Below, in pieces: positions 14,599 to 23,011 of a DNA stretch of 38,130 bases. Position numbers and translations under genes: made by a program. How positions within the stretch are numbered: the first letter of the stretch is position 1; the number at the start of each line of letters is the position of its first letter. The stretch spans positions 1 to 38,130 of the forward strand of contig JAGBHX010000142.1 of the NCBI GenBank assembly GCA_017935265.1, written 5' to 3'. The notes under the pieces were generated by a model. That model did not search any database. It was given only the letters and a program-made list of their open reading frames with translations, and was not told where the DNA came from. This stretch comes from Clostridia bacterium. Lineage in GTDB: Bacteria; Bacillota; Clostridia; Oscillospirales; Acutalibacteraceae.

Positions 14599-15518
14599 GA
14601 AGAAGCTTCGGTTACCTCACAAAAGAAGGCTTCCGCAACCTGTGGTCCAACAGGCTGATGTCATTTGCATCGGTTGCTGTTCTTCTTTCGTGTATGATTA
14701 TGATCGGCTCGGCGTTTATGCTTCTTGTTAATATCCAATCGGTTATCGACAACATTGAAGATAAAAACGTTATTATGGTTTATGTGGCTCAGGATGCTGA
14801 CGAAGCCGCCGTCACTCAGCTTGGCGACGAGCTCAAGGCACTCAAAAACGTTTCACACATTGAATTTGTGGACAAGGAAACTGCCTTTAAGCAGGAAATT
14901 GAAAACCTGGGCACAGACGCCACATATTTTGAAGGGGTAGAAAATCCCCTGCCCGATGTTTATAAGGTTTCTGTTGATATGATGGAAAACTTTGACGAAA
15001 CATCAAAGGAAATTGAAAAGCTTGAAAACGTTGATTCTATCCGTGACGACAAGGACATCGCCACCGTACTTATCAACATCCGCTCATCAGTGACTTATCT
15101 CAGCGTGGGCATCATTGCATTGCTTATGCTCGTTTCACTGTTTATCATTTCAAACACAATCCGTATCACCATGTTCAGCCGCAGACTTGAAATCAGCATT
15201 ATGAAATCCGTAGGCGCAACCAACGGATTCATCCGCTGGCCGTTTGTTATTGAGGGTATATTGCTGGGCGTGATTTCTGCCGCCGTTTCACTGGGCGCTG
15301 TTTGGGGTATTTATGAGCTTGTTAAAAATTCCGTTGCAGATATGCTCGGCGGAATTATGGACATCGGTTCAAGCCTTGTTCCCTTTACGGATTATTTGCT
15401 TGTTATTCTTGCGGCTTTCCTTATTATCGGTATTCTCTCAGGTGTTGTGGGAAGTATGGTTTCCATCCAGAGATATCTCAAAGAGCAAGGAGGCGTAACT
15501 TATGAAGAAGACGATTGA
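14595..15518 (+). CDS. ftsX: FtsX, permease-like subunit of the FtsEX complex
   Basis: 307 residues with the FtsX layout: a cytoplasmic N-terminus (LTKEGFRNLWSNRLMS), helix 1 (about 22-45), a large extracellular domain (about 46-170), then three more helices, with the conserved cytoplasmic segment RLEISIMKSVGATNGFIRWPF between helices 2 and 3 (quoted in part: SIMKSVGATNGFIRWPF). FtsX passes the FtsE ATP cycle to an extracellular coiled-coil hydrolase; the neighbour encoded next has that form. Start overlaps ftsE by 4 bases and the stop lies inside the next gene. Confidence 0.95.
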   Translation: MRRSFGYLTKEGFRNLWSNRLMSFASVAVLLSCMIMIGSAFMLLVNIQSVIDNIEDKNVIMVYVAQDADEAAVTQLGDELKALKNVSHIEFVDKETAFKQEIENLGTDATYFEGVENPLPDVYKVSVDMMENFDETSKEIEKLENVDSIRDDKDIATVLINIRSSVTYLSVGIIALLMLVSLFIISNTIRITMFSRRLEISIMKSVGATNGFIRWPFVIEGILLGVISAAVSLGAVWGIYELVKNSVADMLGGIMDIGSSLVPFTDYLLVILAAFLIIGILSGVVGSMVSIQRYLKEQGGVTYEEDD

Positions 15519-16794
15519 TACAACAAGAATTTTTTCATTTATTTTTGCTGTGATTATGGCTTTTTCCTGTGTCAGCGCCTACGCTCCCGTAAAAGCAGAG
15601 GCCGCCAGCCTTGCACAGCAGAAGCAAAATATCGAAAACAAAATCAAGCAATCTGAAAAAGAGCTTGCAAAGCTCAGGGCAGAAAAGGCATCAGAAGCCG
15701 CCATTGCCAAAAAGCTCGAAGCTCAGCTTGCTGATTTAACCTCAAAGGTATCCGTCATTCAGTATCAGAAGGACGGCATTGACACTCAGGTCAACAATCT
15801 CAATTCTCAGATTGCAACGCTCACCACTCAGATTGCAGAAACTGAAGATGAGCTTGTGGAGATGAATGAAAGCATTGACAAAACAGTTGAGCTTTTCTGC
15901 CAGAGAATGAGAGCCAACTATATGTCGGGTTCATCATCATTTTTTGAAATTTTCCTTCAGACAGGTGACATTTCTTCGCTTCTCAACCGCCTCGAAATGT
16001 TTAAGCGCGTAACTGATAACGACCAGAAGCTTGTCACTCAGCTTGAGGGTGAAATTGCAACCGCAGAGGAGCTTAAAACTCAGCTTTCAGAGAAAAAAGA
16101 AAGCTCCGAAATCAAGAAGACCGAGCTCACCGCCAAAAAGGTTGAGCTTGATGCGTCAATTGCAGAGTACGACGATATTCTCATTGAAATTGAAACAAAG
16201 GTTGCTGAGCATAAAACAGTGCTTGCAAAAATGAACGGCAAAATTGCCGAAGCAGAGGATGAGGTTGCCGCCTACAAGGACGACCAGGCAGCCATTGAAG
16301 CCGCTATCAAAAAGGCTGAGCAGCAACAGCAGCAGAAGCCTAACGGTGGCTCTTCGGGTAACCACGGCTCTGCCACAGGCAACATCAGCTCCTCCGGCTG
16401 GATGTGGCCCGTTCCCACTTCAAGCGCATACATCAGCTCAGTTTACGGTTGGAGAAACGACCCCATTTCAGGTCAGAGAAAATTCCACTACGGTATCGAT
16501 ATTGCCGCACCGGGCGGTTCAAAAATCATCGCCCCCAAGGACGGTACTGTTGTTTATACAAAGCATCAGACATCAGGCTACGGTATTCACCTGCTTGTTA
16601 ACCACAACAACGGTTATTACACCCTTTACGGCCACTGTCAGTCCCTTGCTGTTTCAGCAGGCCAGAGCGTTAAACAGGGTCAGGTAATTGCCTATGTCGG
16701 CAGAACAGGTTACGCAACAGGTAACCACCTTCATTTTGAAGTTCGTGACGGTAACGGTAATAAGCTCAATCCGTCAAACTTTGTTCGTAAATAA
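15502..16794 (+). CDS. Secreted coiled-coil M23 endopeptidase (EnvC/PcsB-like FtsEX partner)
   Basis: 430 residues: a Sec signal peptide (cleavage near AEAAS, about residue 34), a long coiled coil (about 35-270, with SLAQQKQNIENKIKQSEKEL-type heptads), a Gln/Gly/Ser linker, and a C-terminal LytM/M23 domain. The zinc ligands are intact: His329 and Asp333 in HYGID, His409 and His411 in HLHF. It cleaves peptidoglycan cross-links outside the cell. The coiled coil is the part that docks on FtsX in this family. The ATG overlaps the end of ftsX by 17 bases, with AAGGAGG inside ftsX. Probably an active enzyme. Confidence 0.94.
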   Translation: MKKTIDTTRIFSFIFAVIMAFSCVSAYAPVKAEAASLAQQKQNIENKIKQSEKELAKLRAEKASEAAIAKKLEAQLADLTSKVSVIQYQKDGIDTQVNNLNSQIATLTTQIAETEDELVEMNESIDKTVELFCQRMRANYMSGSSSFFEIFLQTGDISSLLNRLEMFKRVTDNDQKLVTQLEGEIATAEELKTQLSEKKESSEIKKTELTAKKVELDASIAEYDDILIEIETKVAEHKTVLAKMNGKIAEAEDEVAAYKDDQAAIEAAIKKAEQQQQQKPNGGSSGNHGSATGNISSSGWMWPVPTSSAYISSVYGWRNDPISGQRKFHYGIDIAAPGGSKIIAPKDGTVVYTKHQTSGYGIHLLVNHNNGYYTLYGHCQSLAVSAGQSVKQGQVIAYVGRTGYATGNHLHFEVRDGNGNKLNPSNFVRK

Positions 16795-16812
16795 TTTTCC
16801 GGAGAATCTTAT

Positions 16813-17982
16813 ATGAATAAAAAGATTTCACTGGGTGTTGCCGTTGCAATAGTTATCGCTTTTGTAACGGCAACTTTTGCAATCACAATGTCCGTATCCC
16901 AGCGGATTTATAACAGGCTGATTTCTAACCTTCAGGACAGAGCCGCTTCATACGCTTTGCTCGACGAGTTGGATGCCGTAGTGCGCGAAAATTACTATGG
17001 ACTGATTTCAGAAAACTCCCGCGACGAGGGCATTCTTGAAGGCTACGTTGACTCACTTGGTGATTCATCAAGCTATTATCTCTCCCCTTCAGCCTATGCT
17101 ACTTACCAGGCATCTATGAAAGGTGAAATCAACGGAATAGGCATAAATTCCACCTTTGATTTTGACTCAGGCTATATCAGGGTGACCTCCGTGCTTGAAG
17201 GCTCCACCGCCCACAACGCAGGTCTCAGAGAGGGTGACCTCATCAGCGTAATTGACGGTGTGGCAGTCACTGAGGATAATTACACTGAACTTTCACAAGG
17301 CCTTAACGGCAACAAGCTCACCAGCGTTAAAATCACCTTTGTGCGCAACAACACACCAAAAACAGTTTCGGTTATGATGGGTTATTCCGCAAAGTCCGTT
17401 TATTCCAAAATTGTCAGCAGTAACACGCTTTACATAAGAATTGACGGCTTTTACGGCAACACGGCACAACAGCTCAACGCAATTGTTGAAACTCTGCCCG
17501 ACGAAGTTGACTCCCTTGTTTTTGACCTGAGAGGAACAAAGGACGGCTCAGTTCAATACACCTGCGATGCACTCAAGCTCCTTGTGCCGATCGCCTCTGA
17601 GGGAAGCGGCGCACTTGCGACGGAAATTGACAAAAACGGCAAAGAGGTTTACTATGCCTCCAACTCACAGTGTATCAGCGGATACAAAATTGCCGTGCTC
17701 ACCAACAGCGGCACCTCCGGTTGCGGTGAGTTGTTTGCCTGCGATTTGAGAGACTTCGGTATGGCAGTGCTTATCGGCACAAAAACAGCAGGCAACGCTG
17801 ACGTGCAAAAAGCCTTTTCGTTGAGTGACGGAAGCGGCATTGTGCTCACCGTTGGCAAGATGAAGCCATACATCACCGAAACCTTTGACAGCGTTGGTCT
17901 TGCGCCCGACATAGAGGTTGAGTATGCCGAAACTCAGGATTTTGACACACAAATTGAAAAAGCCCTGGAATATCTCGGATAA
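16813..17982 (+). CDS. S41 (CtpA-like) protein with PDZ domain, catalytic residues apparently lost
   Basis: 389 residues: an N-terminal membrane helix or uncleaved signal (about 5-25), a helical region, a PDZ domain (about 95-190, with GINGIGINSTF and HNAGLREGDLISVIDG) and a C-terminal S41 fold. In active relatives the catalytic Ser lies in SASASE and the Lys in GKGxVQ, 25 residues later. Here these read GTSGCGE and GNADVQ: the Lys position is Asn328 and the Ser position is Gly303, while Gln332 and the DGSGIVLTVG end are kept. It may therefore be a non-catalytic adaptor for the M23 enzyme upstream (18 bp away). Alternatively Ser302 could act unusually. RBS CCGGAGAA. Confidence 0.9.
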   Translation: MNKKISLGVAVAIVIAFVTATFAITMSVSQRIYNRLISNLQDRAASYALLDELDAVVRENYYGLISENSRDEGILEGYVDSLGDSSSYYLSPSAYATYQASMKGEINGIGINSTFDFDSGYIRVTSVLEGSTAHNAGLREGDLISVIDGVAVTEDNYTELSQGLNGNKLTSVKITFVRNNTPKTVSVMMGYSAKSVYSKIVSSNTLYIRIDGFYGNTAQQLNAIVETLPDEVDSLVFDLRGTKDGSVQYTCDALKLLVPIASEGSGALATEIDKNGKEVYYASNSQCISGYKIAVLTNSGTSGCGELFACDLRDFGMAVLIGTKTAGNADVQKAFSLSDGSGIVLTVGKMKPYITETFDSVGLAPDIEVEYAETQDFDTQIEKALEYLG

Positions 17983-17996
17983 GGCGACAAAAACTC

Positions 17997-18025
17997 TTGC
18001 AAAAGTTAATATTTTGTGATATACT
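17997..18025 (+). promoter_or_regulatory. SigmaA-type promoter of the fur-znu operon
   Basis: TTGCAA (17997-18002), a 17-base spacer and TATACT (18020-18025). The -10 element overlaps the left edge of the 33-bp palindrome, so a bound repressor would block it directly. Confidence 0.75.
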
Positions 18026-18063
18026 CCAATTTGATAGTCACTATCAAATTGGAGTGCTTTTTT
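18023..18063 (+). promoter_or_regulatory. 33-bp perfect palindrome: probable Fur/Zur operator and terminator-like stem
   Basis: Arms of 16 bp (18023-18038 and 18040-18055) around a single C, with the core TTTGATAGT-C-ACTATCAAA. This size and AT-rich core fit a Fur-family box next to a Fur-family gene. The same stem is followed by GCTTTTTT directly before the ATG at 18064, the form of a rho-independent terminator for the upstream ftsEX operon. GGAG of the likely RBS is in the right arm. Palindrome and T-run are seen; both functions are inferred. Confidence 0.75.
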
Positions 18064-18456
18064 ATGAACGAAAAAACATACAAAACAAAACAGAAGGATA
18101 TATTGCTCAGCCTTTTCAAATCACAGCCTCACAAGTGCTTTTCTTCAAGAGAAATTATTGAAAATGAAAGTATTTCTTTGGGTGAGGCCACGGTTTACAG
18201 GCTTCTTTCTCAATTTGTGAAAGAGGGTATTATTCAGAAATTTACTCAGGGCAAATCATCACTTTATCAGCTCAATCACTGCGGCGGTGACTCTCATTTT
18301 CATATGAAATGCATCGAATGCGGCGAGCTTTATCACATCGACTGCCCGATGCTCAGAGATGTTGAAAATCATATTGCACTTGACCACAACTTTTTTGTAG
18401 ATAACCTGAACACCACCCTTTACGGCTACTGTAAGGGTTGCAGAAAGGAAGCATAA
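18064..18456 (+). CDS. Fur-family metal regulator, probably Zur-like
   Basis: 130 residues. The winged-helix part holds SSREIIENESISLGEATVYR (recognition helix, ATVYRLLSQ). The metal part has CIECGELYHIDC with Cys83/Cys86 and a C-terminal YCKGC with Cys123/Cys126, the structural zinc site of Fur proteins. A His-rich stretch (HCGGDSHFHMKC) supplies the sensory site. Because it is followed directly by a zinc-type ABC importer, Zur is the best guess; Fur or PerR activity is not excluded. The start is 18064, since an earlier in-frame ATG at 18016 lies upstream of the -10 element. The stop overlaps the next start by one base (TAATG). Confidence 0.9.
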   Translation: MNEKTYKTKQKDILLSLFKSQPHKCFSSREIIENESISLGEATVYRLLSQFVKEGIIQKFTQGKSSLYQLNHCGGDSHFHMKCIECGELYHIDCPMLRDVENHIALDHNFFVDNLNTTLYGYCKGCRKEA

Positions 18457-19403
18457 TGAAAAAATTTGTTGCAATTATAATGGCTGTCTGCCTTTTGTTT
18501 TCACTTGCCGCCTGTTCAGGAGGCAATATTGAAAAAAGCAGACTTCACATAATTTCCACCGTTTTCCCCTCTTACGACTTTGCAAGGCAGATAACAAAAG
18601 GCGTTGACGGTGTTGAGGTGAGTATGCTCATCCCACCCGGCACGGAGCCCCACGCCTTTGAACCCGGCGTGCAGGATATGGCCCAAATCAGAGAATGTGA
18701 TTTGTTCATTTTCCTCGGCGGCGAGTCTGACCAATGGGTTGAGGAGCTTCTTGCCACTTTTGGTGACGGCGAAATCAATACAATCCGAATGATTGACTGC
18801 GTTGAGCTTCTTGATGAAGAAACTGTTGAGGGTATGCAGACCGACCATAACCATGACCACGGCGAGGTTTCTGCCCACGGTGAAAAAGACGAGCACGTTT
18901 GGACAAGCCCCGTTAACGCCATTTCAATCTGTGAAAAGATAAAAAATAATCTTATTTCTGCCGACGGCGATAATGCAGAAAAATATACCTTGAACTTTGC
19001 AAGCTACAAAAACGAGCTTTCTCAGCTTGACGAAAAGTTCAATTCTGTTTCCGCCCTTGAGGGAACAATCATAATGGCAGACCGCTTTCCTTTCCGCTAT
19101 CTTGCGGATGAATACAGCCTTAAATATTACGCGGCATTCCCCGGTTGCTCAACCGAAAGCGACCCAAGCGCGGCTACAATTGCTTTTCTTGAAACCAAGA
19201 TTAAACAAACAGGTGCAAAGGCTGTTTTCTATACAGAATTTTCTTCCCAAAAGGTTGCCGACACTCTTTGCGAATCAACAGGAGTCAAAAAGCTTATGCT
19301 TCACTCCTGCCACAATGTTGGCAAAAGCGACTTTGAAAACGGCGCCACCTATGTTTCCTTAATGGAGCAAAATATTAAAAATCTCAGCGAGGCTTTGAAT
19401 TGA
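18456..19403 (+). CDS. znuA: Zinc-type ABC transporter substrate-binding lipoprotein
   Basis: 315 residues. Lipobox LAAC with lipidated Cys20, so it is anchored outside the membrane. Cluster A-1 fold: STVFPSYDFARQI, metal ligand His in GTEPHAFEP, and a second in EHVWTSP. A His/Asp-rich loop (DHNHDHGEVSAHGEKDEH) precedes it, typical of zinc-specific binders. The third ligand region reads MADRFPFRYLADEY instead of the usual HDAxxY, so the third His is absent; this variant together with AAFPGCS and LHSCHN looks like a distinct subfamily. Overlaps fur by one base; AGAAAGGAAG serves as RBS. Confidence 0.93.
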   Translation: MKKFVAIIMAVCLLFSLAACSGGNIEKSRLHIISTVFPSYDFARQITKGVDGVEVSMLIPPGTEPHAFEPGVQDMAQIRECDLFIFLGGESDQWVEELLATFGDGEINTIRMIDCVELLDEETVEGMQTDHNHDHGEVSAHGEKDEHVWTSPVNAISICEKIKNNLISADGDNAEKYTLNFASYKNELSQLDEKFNSVSALEGTIIMADRFPFRYLADEYSLKYYAAFPGCSTESDPSAATIAFLETKIKQTGAKAVFYTEFSSQKVADTLCESTGVKKLMLHSCHNVGKSDFENGATYVSLMEQNIKNLSEALN

Positions 19404-19404
19404 T

Positions 19405-20112
19405 ATGTCTTTAATCAGTTGCAAAAACCTGTCTGTCGCCTACGACGGCAAAACCGTTGTCAATAACCTCAGCTTTTCAGTTGACGAGGGCGATGCTGTG
19501 TGCATCGTGGGTGAAAACGGCTCAGGTAAAACCACTTTAATGAAATCCCTGCTCGGACTTGTTAAAACCTCGGGCGGTTGCATCGAGTTTTCGGGCGGTC
19601 TTTTTCAGAGTGAAATCGGCTACCTCCCCCAACAGACCGAGGTGCAGAAGGACTTCCCTGCAAGCGTAAATGAAATTGTTTTGTCCGGTTGCCTAAACAA
19701 AACAAAAGGCCCCTTCTTTTCAAAAAAAGAAAAGGCAAAGGCGGCTTATAATATGGAGCTTCTGGGAATAACCCATTTGAAAAAGAGATGCTATCAGGAG
19801 CTCTCAGGCGGCCAACAGCAGCGTGTTCTTTTGGCAAGGGCTTTGTGTGCCACAAAGAAGATTTTGCTCCTGGACGAGCCCGTAGCCGGCTTAGACCCCA
19901 TTGTTACCGCCGAGCTTTACGATTTAATCAAAAAGCTCAACCGCGAAGACAAGCTTACTGTAATTATGGTGTCTCACGACATTCCCGGCTCAATGGATAT
20001 TGCCAACAAAATTCTCCACCTTAACCACAACGGCTCATTTTTCGGCACAACCGATGAATACGAAAAATCCGACTTCGGAAAGCATTTTTTGGGAGGTGGC
20101 GCAAATGGCTGA
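19405..20112 (+). CDS. znuC: Zinc-type ABC transporter ATP-binding protein
   Basis: 235-residue ATPase that powers metal uptake through the partner permease. Walker A GENGSGKTT (about residues 35-43), Q-loop GYLPQQTEV, signature LSGGQQQR, Walker B ILLLDEPVAGLD and switch His in MVSHD are intact. It begins one base after the znuA stop and overlaps the permease start by 8 bases, so the four genes fur-znuA-znuC-znuB form one operon. Confidence 0.94.
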   Translation: MSLISCKNLSVAYDGKTVVNNLSFSVDEGDAVCIVGENGSGKTTLMKSLLGLVKTSGGCIEFSGGLFQSEIGYLPQQTEVQKDFPASVNEIVLSGCLNKTKGPFFSKKEKAKAAYNMELLGITHLKKRCYQELSGGQQQRVLLARALCATKKILLLDEPVAGLDPIVTAELYDLIKKLNREDKLTVIMVSHDIPGSMDIANKILHLNHNGSFFGTTDEYEKSDFGKHFLGGGANG

Positions 20113-20965
20113 TTTGTTTTCGCAGATTCAGTATTATCTCGGCTTTACCTTTGTTCAGCGCGCGCTGATTGCAGGTATTCTCATTTCGCTTTGCGCGGCA
20201 CTTTTGGGCGTAAGCCTTGTGCTCAAGCGATACTCTATGATTGGCGACGGACTTTCTCACGTTGGCTTCGGCGCAACAGCCATTGCCGCAGTGCTCAATC
20301 TTACAGATGCTTCTCTTTACGTTTCAATCCCGATTGTTGTGATTTCTGCATTCTTCCTTCTGCGAATTAACGAAAACACAAAAATCAAGGGCGACGCCGC
20401 AATAGGAATAATTTCTTCGGGGGCATTGGCCGTGGGAACGGTGATTATTTCCTTCACCAACGGACTGAACACCGATGTTTGCAACTATCTTTTCGGCAGT
20501 CCTTTGACAATGACCAAATCCGATGTTTACCTCAGTGTAGCATTGAGCATTGTGGTGCTCTTATTGTTCGTTTTGTTTTATAACAAGATTTTTGCCGTGA
20601 CCTTTGATGAATCTTTTATGAAAGCAACAGGTCTCAGAGCTAATCTTTATAACACCGTTATTGCTGTGCTCACCGCTGTTACAATCGTACTCGGCATGAA
20701 GGTTATGGGTGCGCTTCTGATTTCGGCGCTGATTATCTTCCCCGCTGTAAGCTCAATGAGAGTGTGCAAATCCTTTCTCGCCGTTACAGTCAGCTCCGCC
20801 GTTATTGCGGTTGTGTGCTTCATTATCGGCCTCGCCGTTTCCTGCGTTTATGTCAGCCCTGCAGGCTACACCCTCCCAACGGGCGCAACCATTGTTATAA
20901 TAAACATCGTTGTTTTCCTCGTGCTCAGCGCAGTCAAAAAAATTACAACACTTAAAAAGAAATAA
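20105..20965 (+). CDS. znuB: Zinc-type ABC transporter permease
   Basis: 286-residue membrane protein of the ABC-3 family with about eight to nine helices. MADLFSQIQYYLGFTFVQRA begins the protein, and the conserved VLKRYSMIGDGLSHVGFGA and MKVMGALLISALIIFPA segments are present. The start at 20105 has GGAGG upstream, in the end of znuC. A longer in-frame start at 20000 would only translate znuC sequence in another frame. Ends at a bidirectional terminator. Confidence 0.94.
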   Translation: MADLFSQIQYYLGFTFVQRALIAGILISLCAALLGVSLVLKRYSMIGDGLSHVGFGATAIAAVLNLTDASLYVSIPIVVISAFFLLRINENTKIKGDAAIGIISSGALAVGTVIISFTNGLNTDVCNYLFGSPLTMTKSDVYLSVALSIVVLLLFVLFYNKIFAVTFDESFMKATGLRANLYNTVIAVLTAVTIVLGMKVMGALLISALIIFPAVSSMRVCKSFLAVTVSSAVIAVVCFIIGLAVSCVYVSPAGYTLPTGATIVIINIVVFLVLSAVKKITTLKKK

Positions 20966-20998
20966 AAAATCAGCCGTTAAGCTAAAACTTAACGGCTG
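20966..20998. terminator. Bidirectional terminator between znuB and rny
   Basis: Perfect 11-bp stem CAGCCGTTAAG/CTTAACGGCTG (20971-20981 with 20988-20998), 6-base loop, A-rich on the left (AAAAAAT) and TAATTTTTT on the right, so it works for both convergent genes. Confidence 0.88.
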
Positions 20999-21005
20999 TA
21001 ATTTT

Positions 21006-22565
21006 TTATTTTGCGAAGTCGATTGCTCTGCTTTCACGAACAACGTTAACTTTAATCTGTCCGGGATATTCAAGCTCGTCTTCAATCTTTTTGGCAATGT
21101 CTCTTGCAACGAGAACCATCTGGTCGTCTGTAACAGCTTCGGGCTTAACCATAATTCTGATTTCGCGGCCTGCCTGAATTGCGAATGACTTTTCAACGCC
21201 CTCAAATGAGTTTGAAATTTCTTCAAGCTTTTCAAGACGCTTGATGTAGTTCTGAAGATTTTCTCTTCTTGCGCCGGGTCTTGCGGCAGAAATTGCATCA
21301 GCCGCCTGAACAAGGCAAGCAACGATTGTCTTAGCTTCAACATCACCGTGGTGAGCATGGATTGCGTGAACAACCTGGTCGTTTTCTTTATACTTCTTAG
21401 CATATTCAACGCCAAGCTCAATATGTGAGCCTTCCATCTCGTGGTCAAGAGCCTTACCGATATCGTGGAGAAGACCTGCACGCTTTGCCTGCTTAACGTC
21501 TGCGCCAAGCTCAGCGGCCATAAGGCCTGCGATGTAAGAAACTTCAAGCGAATGGTTAAGAACGTTCTGACCGTAGCTGGTGCGGTATTTCAGCTTACCA
21601 AGCTGACGGATAAGCTCGGGGTGAATACCGTTGACACCTGCGTCAACAGCTGCTCTTTCACCTGTCTGCTTAATTGTGTGCTCAACCTCTCTGGTTGCTT
21701 TATCAAAGAGCTCCTCGATTCTTGCCGGATGAACTCGACCGTCAGCAATAAGCTTTTCGAGAGTTCTGCGAGCAATTTCACGACGAACGGGGTCGAAGCA
21801 GGAAACTGTGATTGCTTCGGGTGTGTCGTCAATAATAAGGTCAACACCTGTAATTGTTTCAAGGGTGCGGATGTTACGACCCTCGCGACCGATGATGCGG
21901 CCTTTCATTTCATCGTTGGGCAAAGCAACAACAGAAACTGTAGCTTCTGCGCTGTGGTCTGCGGCGCAACGCTGAATTGCGGTTGCAATAATTTCTCTGG
22001 CGAGTGTCTCTGACTCGTCCTTGGTTTTCTGCTCAAAGTCCATAATTTTGACGGCCTTCTCGTGAGTAAGGTCCTCTTCAAGGGTTTTAAGCAAATAGTC
22101 CTTAGCCTGTTCCTTGGTGTAGCCTGAAATTCTTTCAAGCATTTCAAGGTGACTGCGCTTAAGGGATTCGATTTCTTCTTCTTTCTTTTCGGCGTTCTGA
22201 ATCTTGGATTGAAGGATTTCGTCTTTCTTTTCAAGATTTTCGGCTTTCTTGTCAAGAGATTCTTCTTTCTGGTTTAAGCGACGCTCTTGCCGTTGAACTT
22301 CGCTTCTTCTTTCACGGATTTCACGTTCAAGTTCTGCACGCTGCTTGTGAATTTCGTCTTTTGCCTCAAGAATTTTTTCTTTCTTGGCAGATTCAGCCTT
22401 TGAAACAGCCTCATTAACAATGCGTGTGGCTTCAAGCTTTGCTGAGCCTATTGCTGACTCGGCAACCTTTTTGCGATAGATGAAACCGCCTGTGAAACCT
22501 GCGGCAACGCCAACCACAACACACGCAAGGATTACAATAACAAAAACTGTAATTGAAATACTCAT
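21006..22565 (-). CDS. rny: Ribonuclease Y
   Basis: 519 residues, standard length. N-terminal membrane anchor (about 3-28), long charged coiled coil (about 30-200), KH domain ([15 protein letters not shown], about 220-280) and HD domain with [12 protein letters not shown] (about 365-377). It is the membrane-bound endonuclease that starts mRNA decay in Firmicutes. Own promoter at 22694-22722, RBS AAGGAGGTG. The roughly 120-nt leader includes a small hairpin GCTAATA/TATTAGC (22662-22680), so autoregulation through its leader is possible but not shown. Confidence 0.96.
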   Translation of the reverse strand: MSISITVFVIVILACVVVGVAAGFTGGFIYRKKVAESAIGSAKLEATRIVNEAVSKAESAKKEKILEAKDEIHKQRAELEREIRERRSEVQRQERRLNQKEESLDKKAENLEKKDEILQSKIQNAEKKEEEIESLKRSHLEMLERISGYTKEQAKDYLLKTLEEDLTHEKAVKIMDFEQKTKDESETLAREIIATAIQRCAADHSAEATVSVVALPNDEMKGRIIGREGRNIRTLETITGVDLIIDDTPEAITVSCFDPVRREIARRTLEKLIADGRVHPARIEELFDKATREVEHTIKQTGERAAVDAGVNGIHPELIRQLGKLKYRTSYGQNVLNHSLEVSYIAGLMAAELGADVKQAKRAGLLHDIGKALDHEMEGSHIELGVEYAKKYKENDQVVHAIHAHHGDVEAKTIVACLVQAADAISAARPGARRENLQNYIKRLEKLEEISNSFEGVEKSFAIQAGREIRIMVKPEAVTDDQMVLVARDIAKKIEDELEYPGQIKVNVVRESRAIDFAK

Positions 22566-22693
22566 GTTTGCACAACACCTCCTTGGTAAATTTTTGAGTA
22601 TAATAAATAATATCTTAAATATTAAGAAATTATCATTACGGAGCTTTGCCCCAATACTAAGCTAATACGGCATATTAGCCTAATATCCTAATC

Positions 22694-22722
22694 ATTTTAC
22701 CGCATTTTGTGGTTATTGTCAA
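22694..22722 (-). promoter_or_regulatory. SigmaA-type promoter of rny
   Basis: On the minus strand a perfect TTGACA (22722-22717), a 17-base spacer and TAAAAT (22699-22694). Confidence 0.82.
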
Positions 22723-22763
22723 GTTTTATCTTATGAAATAACAAAATGTGTGCATAAATATAC

Positions 22764-22792
22764 AAAAAAAGAGCAGGTTGTTTCCTGCTCTT
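22764..22792 (-). terminator. Rho-independent terminator of the DUF896 gene
   Basis: Perfect 9-bp stem AAGAGCAGG/CCTGCTCTT (22769-22777 with 22784-22792), 6-base loop, then seven T residues on the minus strand. It lies 3 bp after the stop codon. Confidence 0.88.
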
Positions 22793-22795
22793 GAC

Positions 22796-22999
22796 TCAAT
22801 TTTTTCTCGTAACCTTTGTTTTGTTGCCCTTGTCGTCAACAATGTATGTGTTTTCAAGCTGAGAAACAAGGCTCGCCTTGTAAGAATCAATATATTCCCT
22901 TCTGAGAATATCTCTTTCTTTGATTTCTTCCTCGGTAAGACCTTCGGCCTTTGCCTTTCTTGCAAGCTCATTTATTCTGTCAATTTTTTTCTGTTCCAT
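22796..22999 (-). CDS. DUF896 (UPF0291/YnzC-like) protein, 67 aa
   Basis: MEQKKIDRINELARKAKAEG followed by LTEEEIKERDILRREYIDSY is the conserved helical hairpin of the family. The C-terminus is short and basic. Bacillus homologues (YnzC, YneB-type neighbours) are linked to the SOS region, but the function is not settled. RBS AAGGAGATAATT. No promoter of its own is obvious: the sequence directly upstream is the inverted-repeat element, so it may be transcribed from the 4Fe-4S gene or from within the element. Confidence 0.9.
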   Translation of the reverse strand: MEQKKIDRINELARKAKAEGLTEEEIKERDILRREYIDSYKASLVSQLENTYIVDDKGNKTKVTRKN

Positions 23000-23011
23000 A
23001 ATTATCTCCTT

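Noticed and set aside
20000..20104. Earlier start for the zinc permease
   Set aside because: Those codons are znuC sequence read in another frame; a good RBS and the conserved start MADLFSQ lie at 20105.
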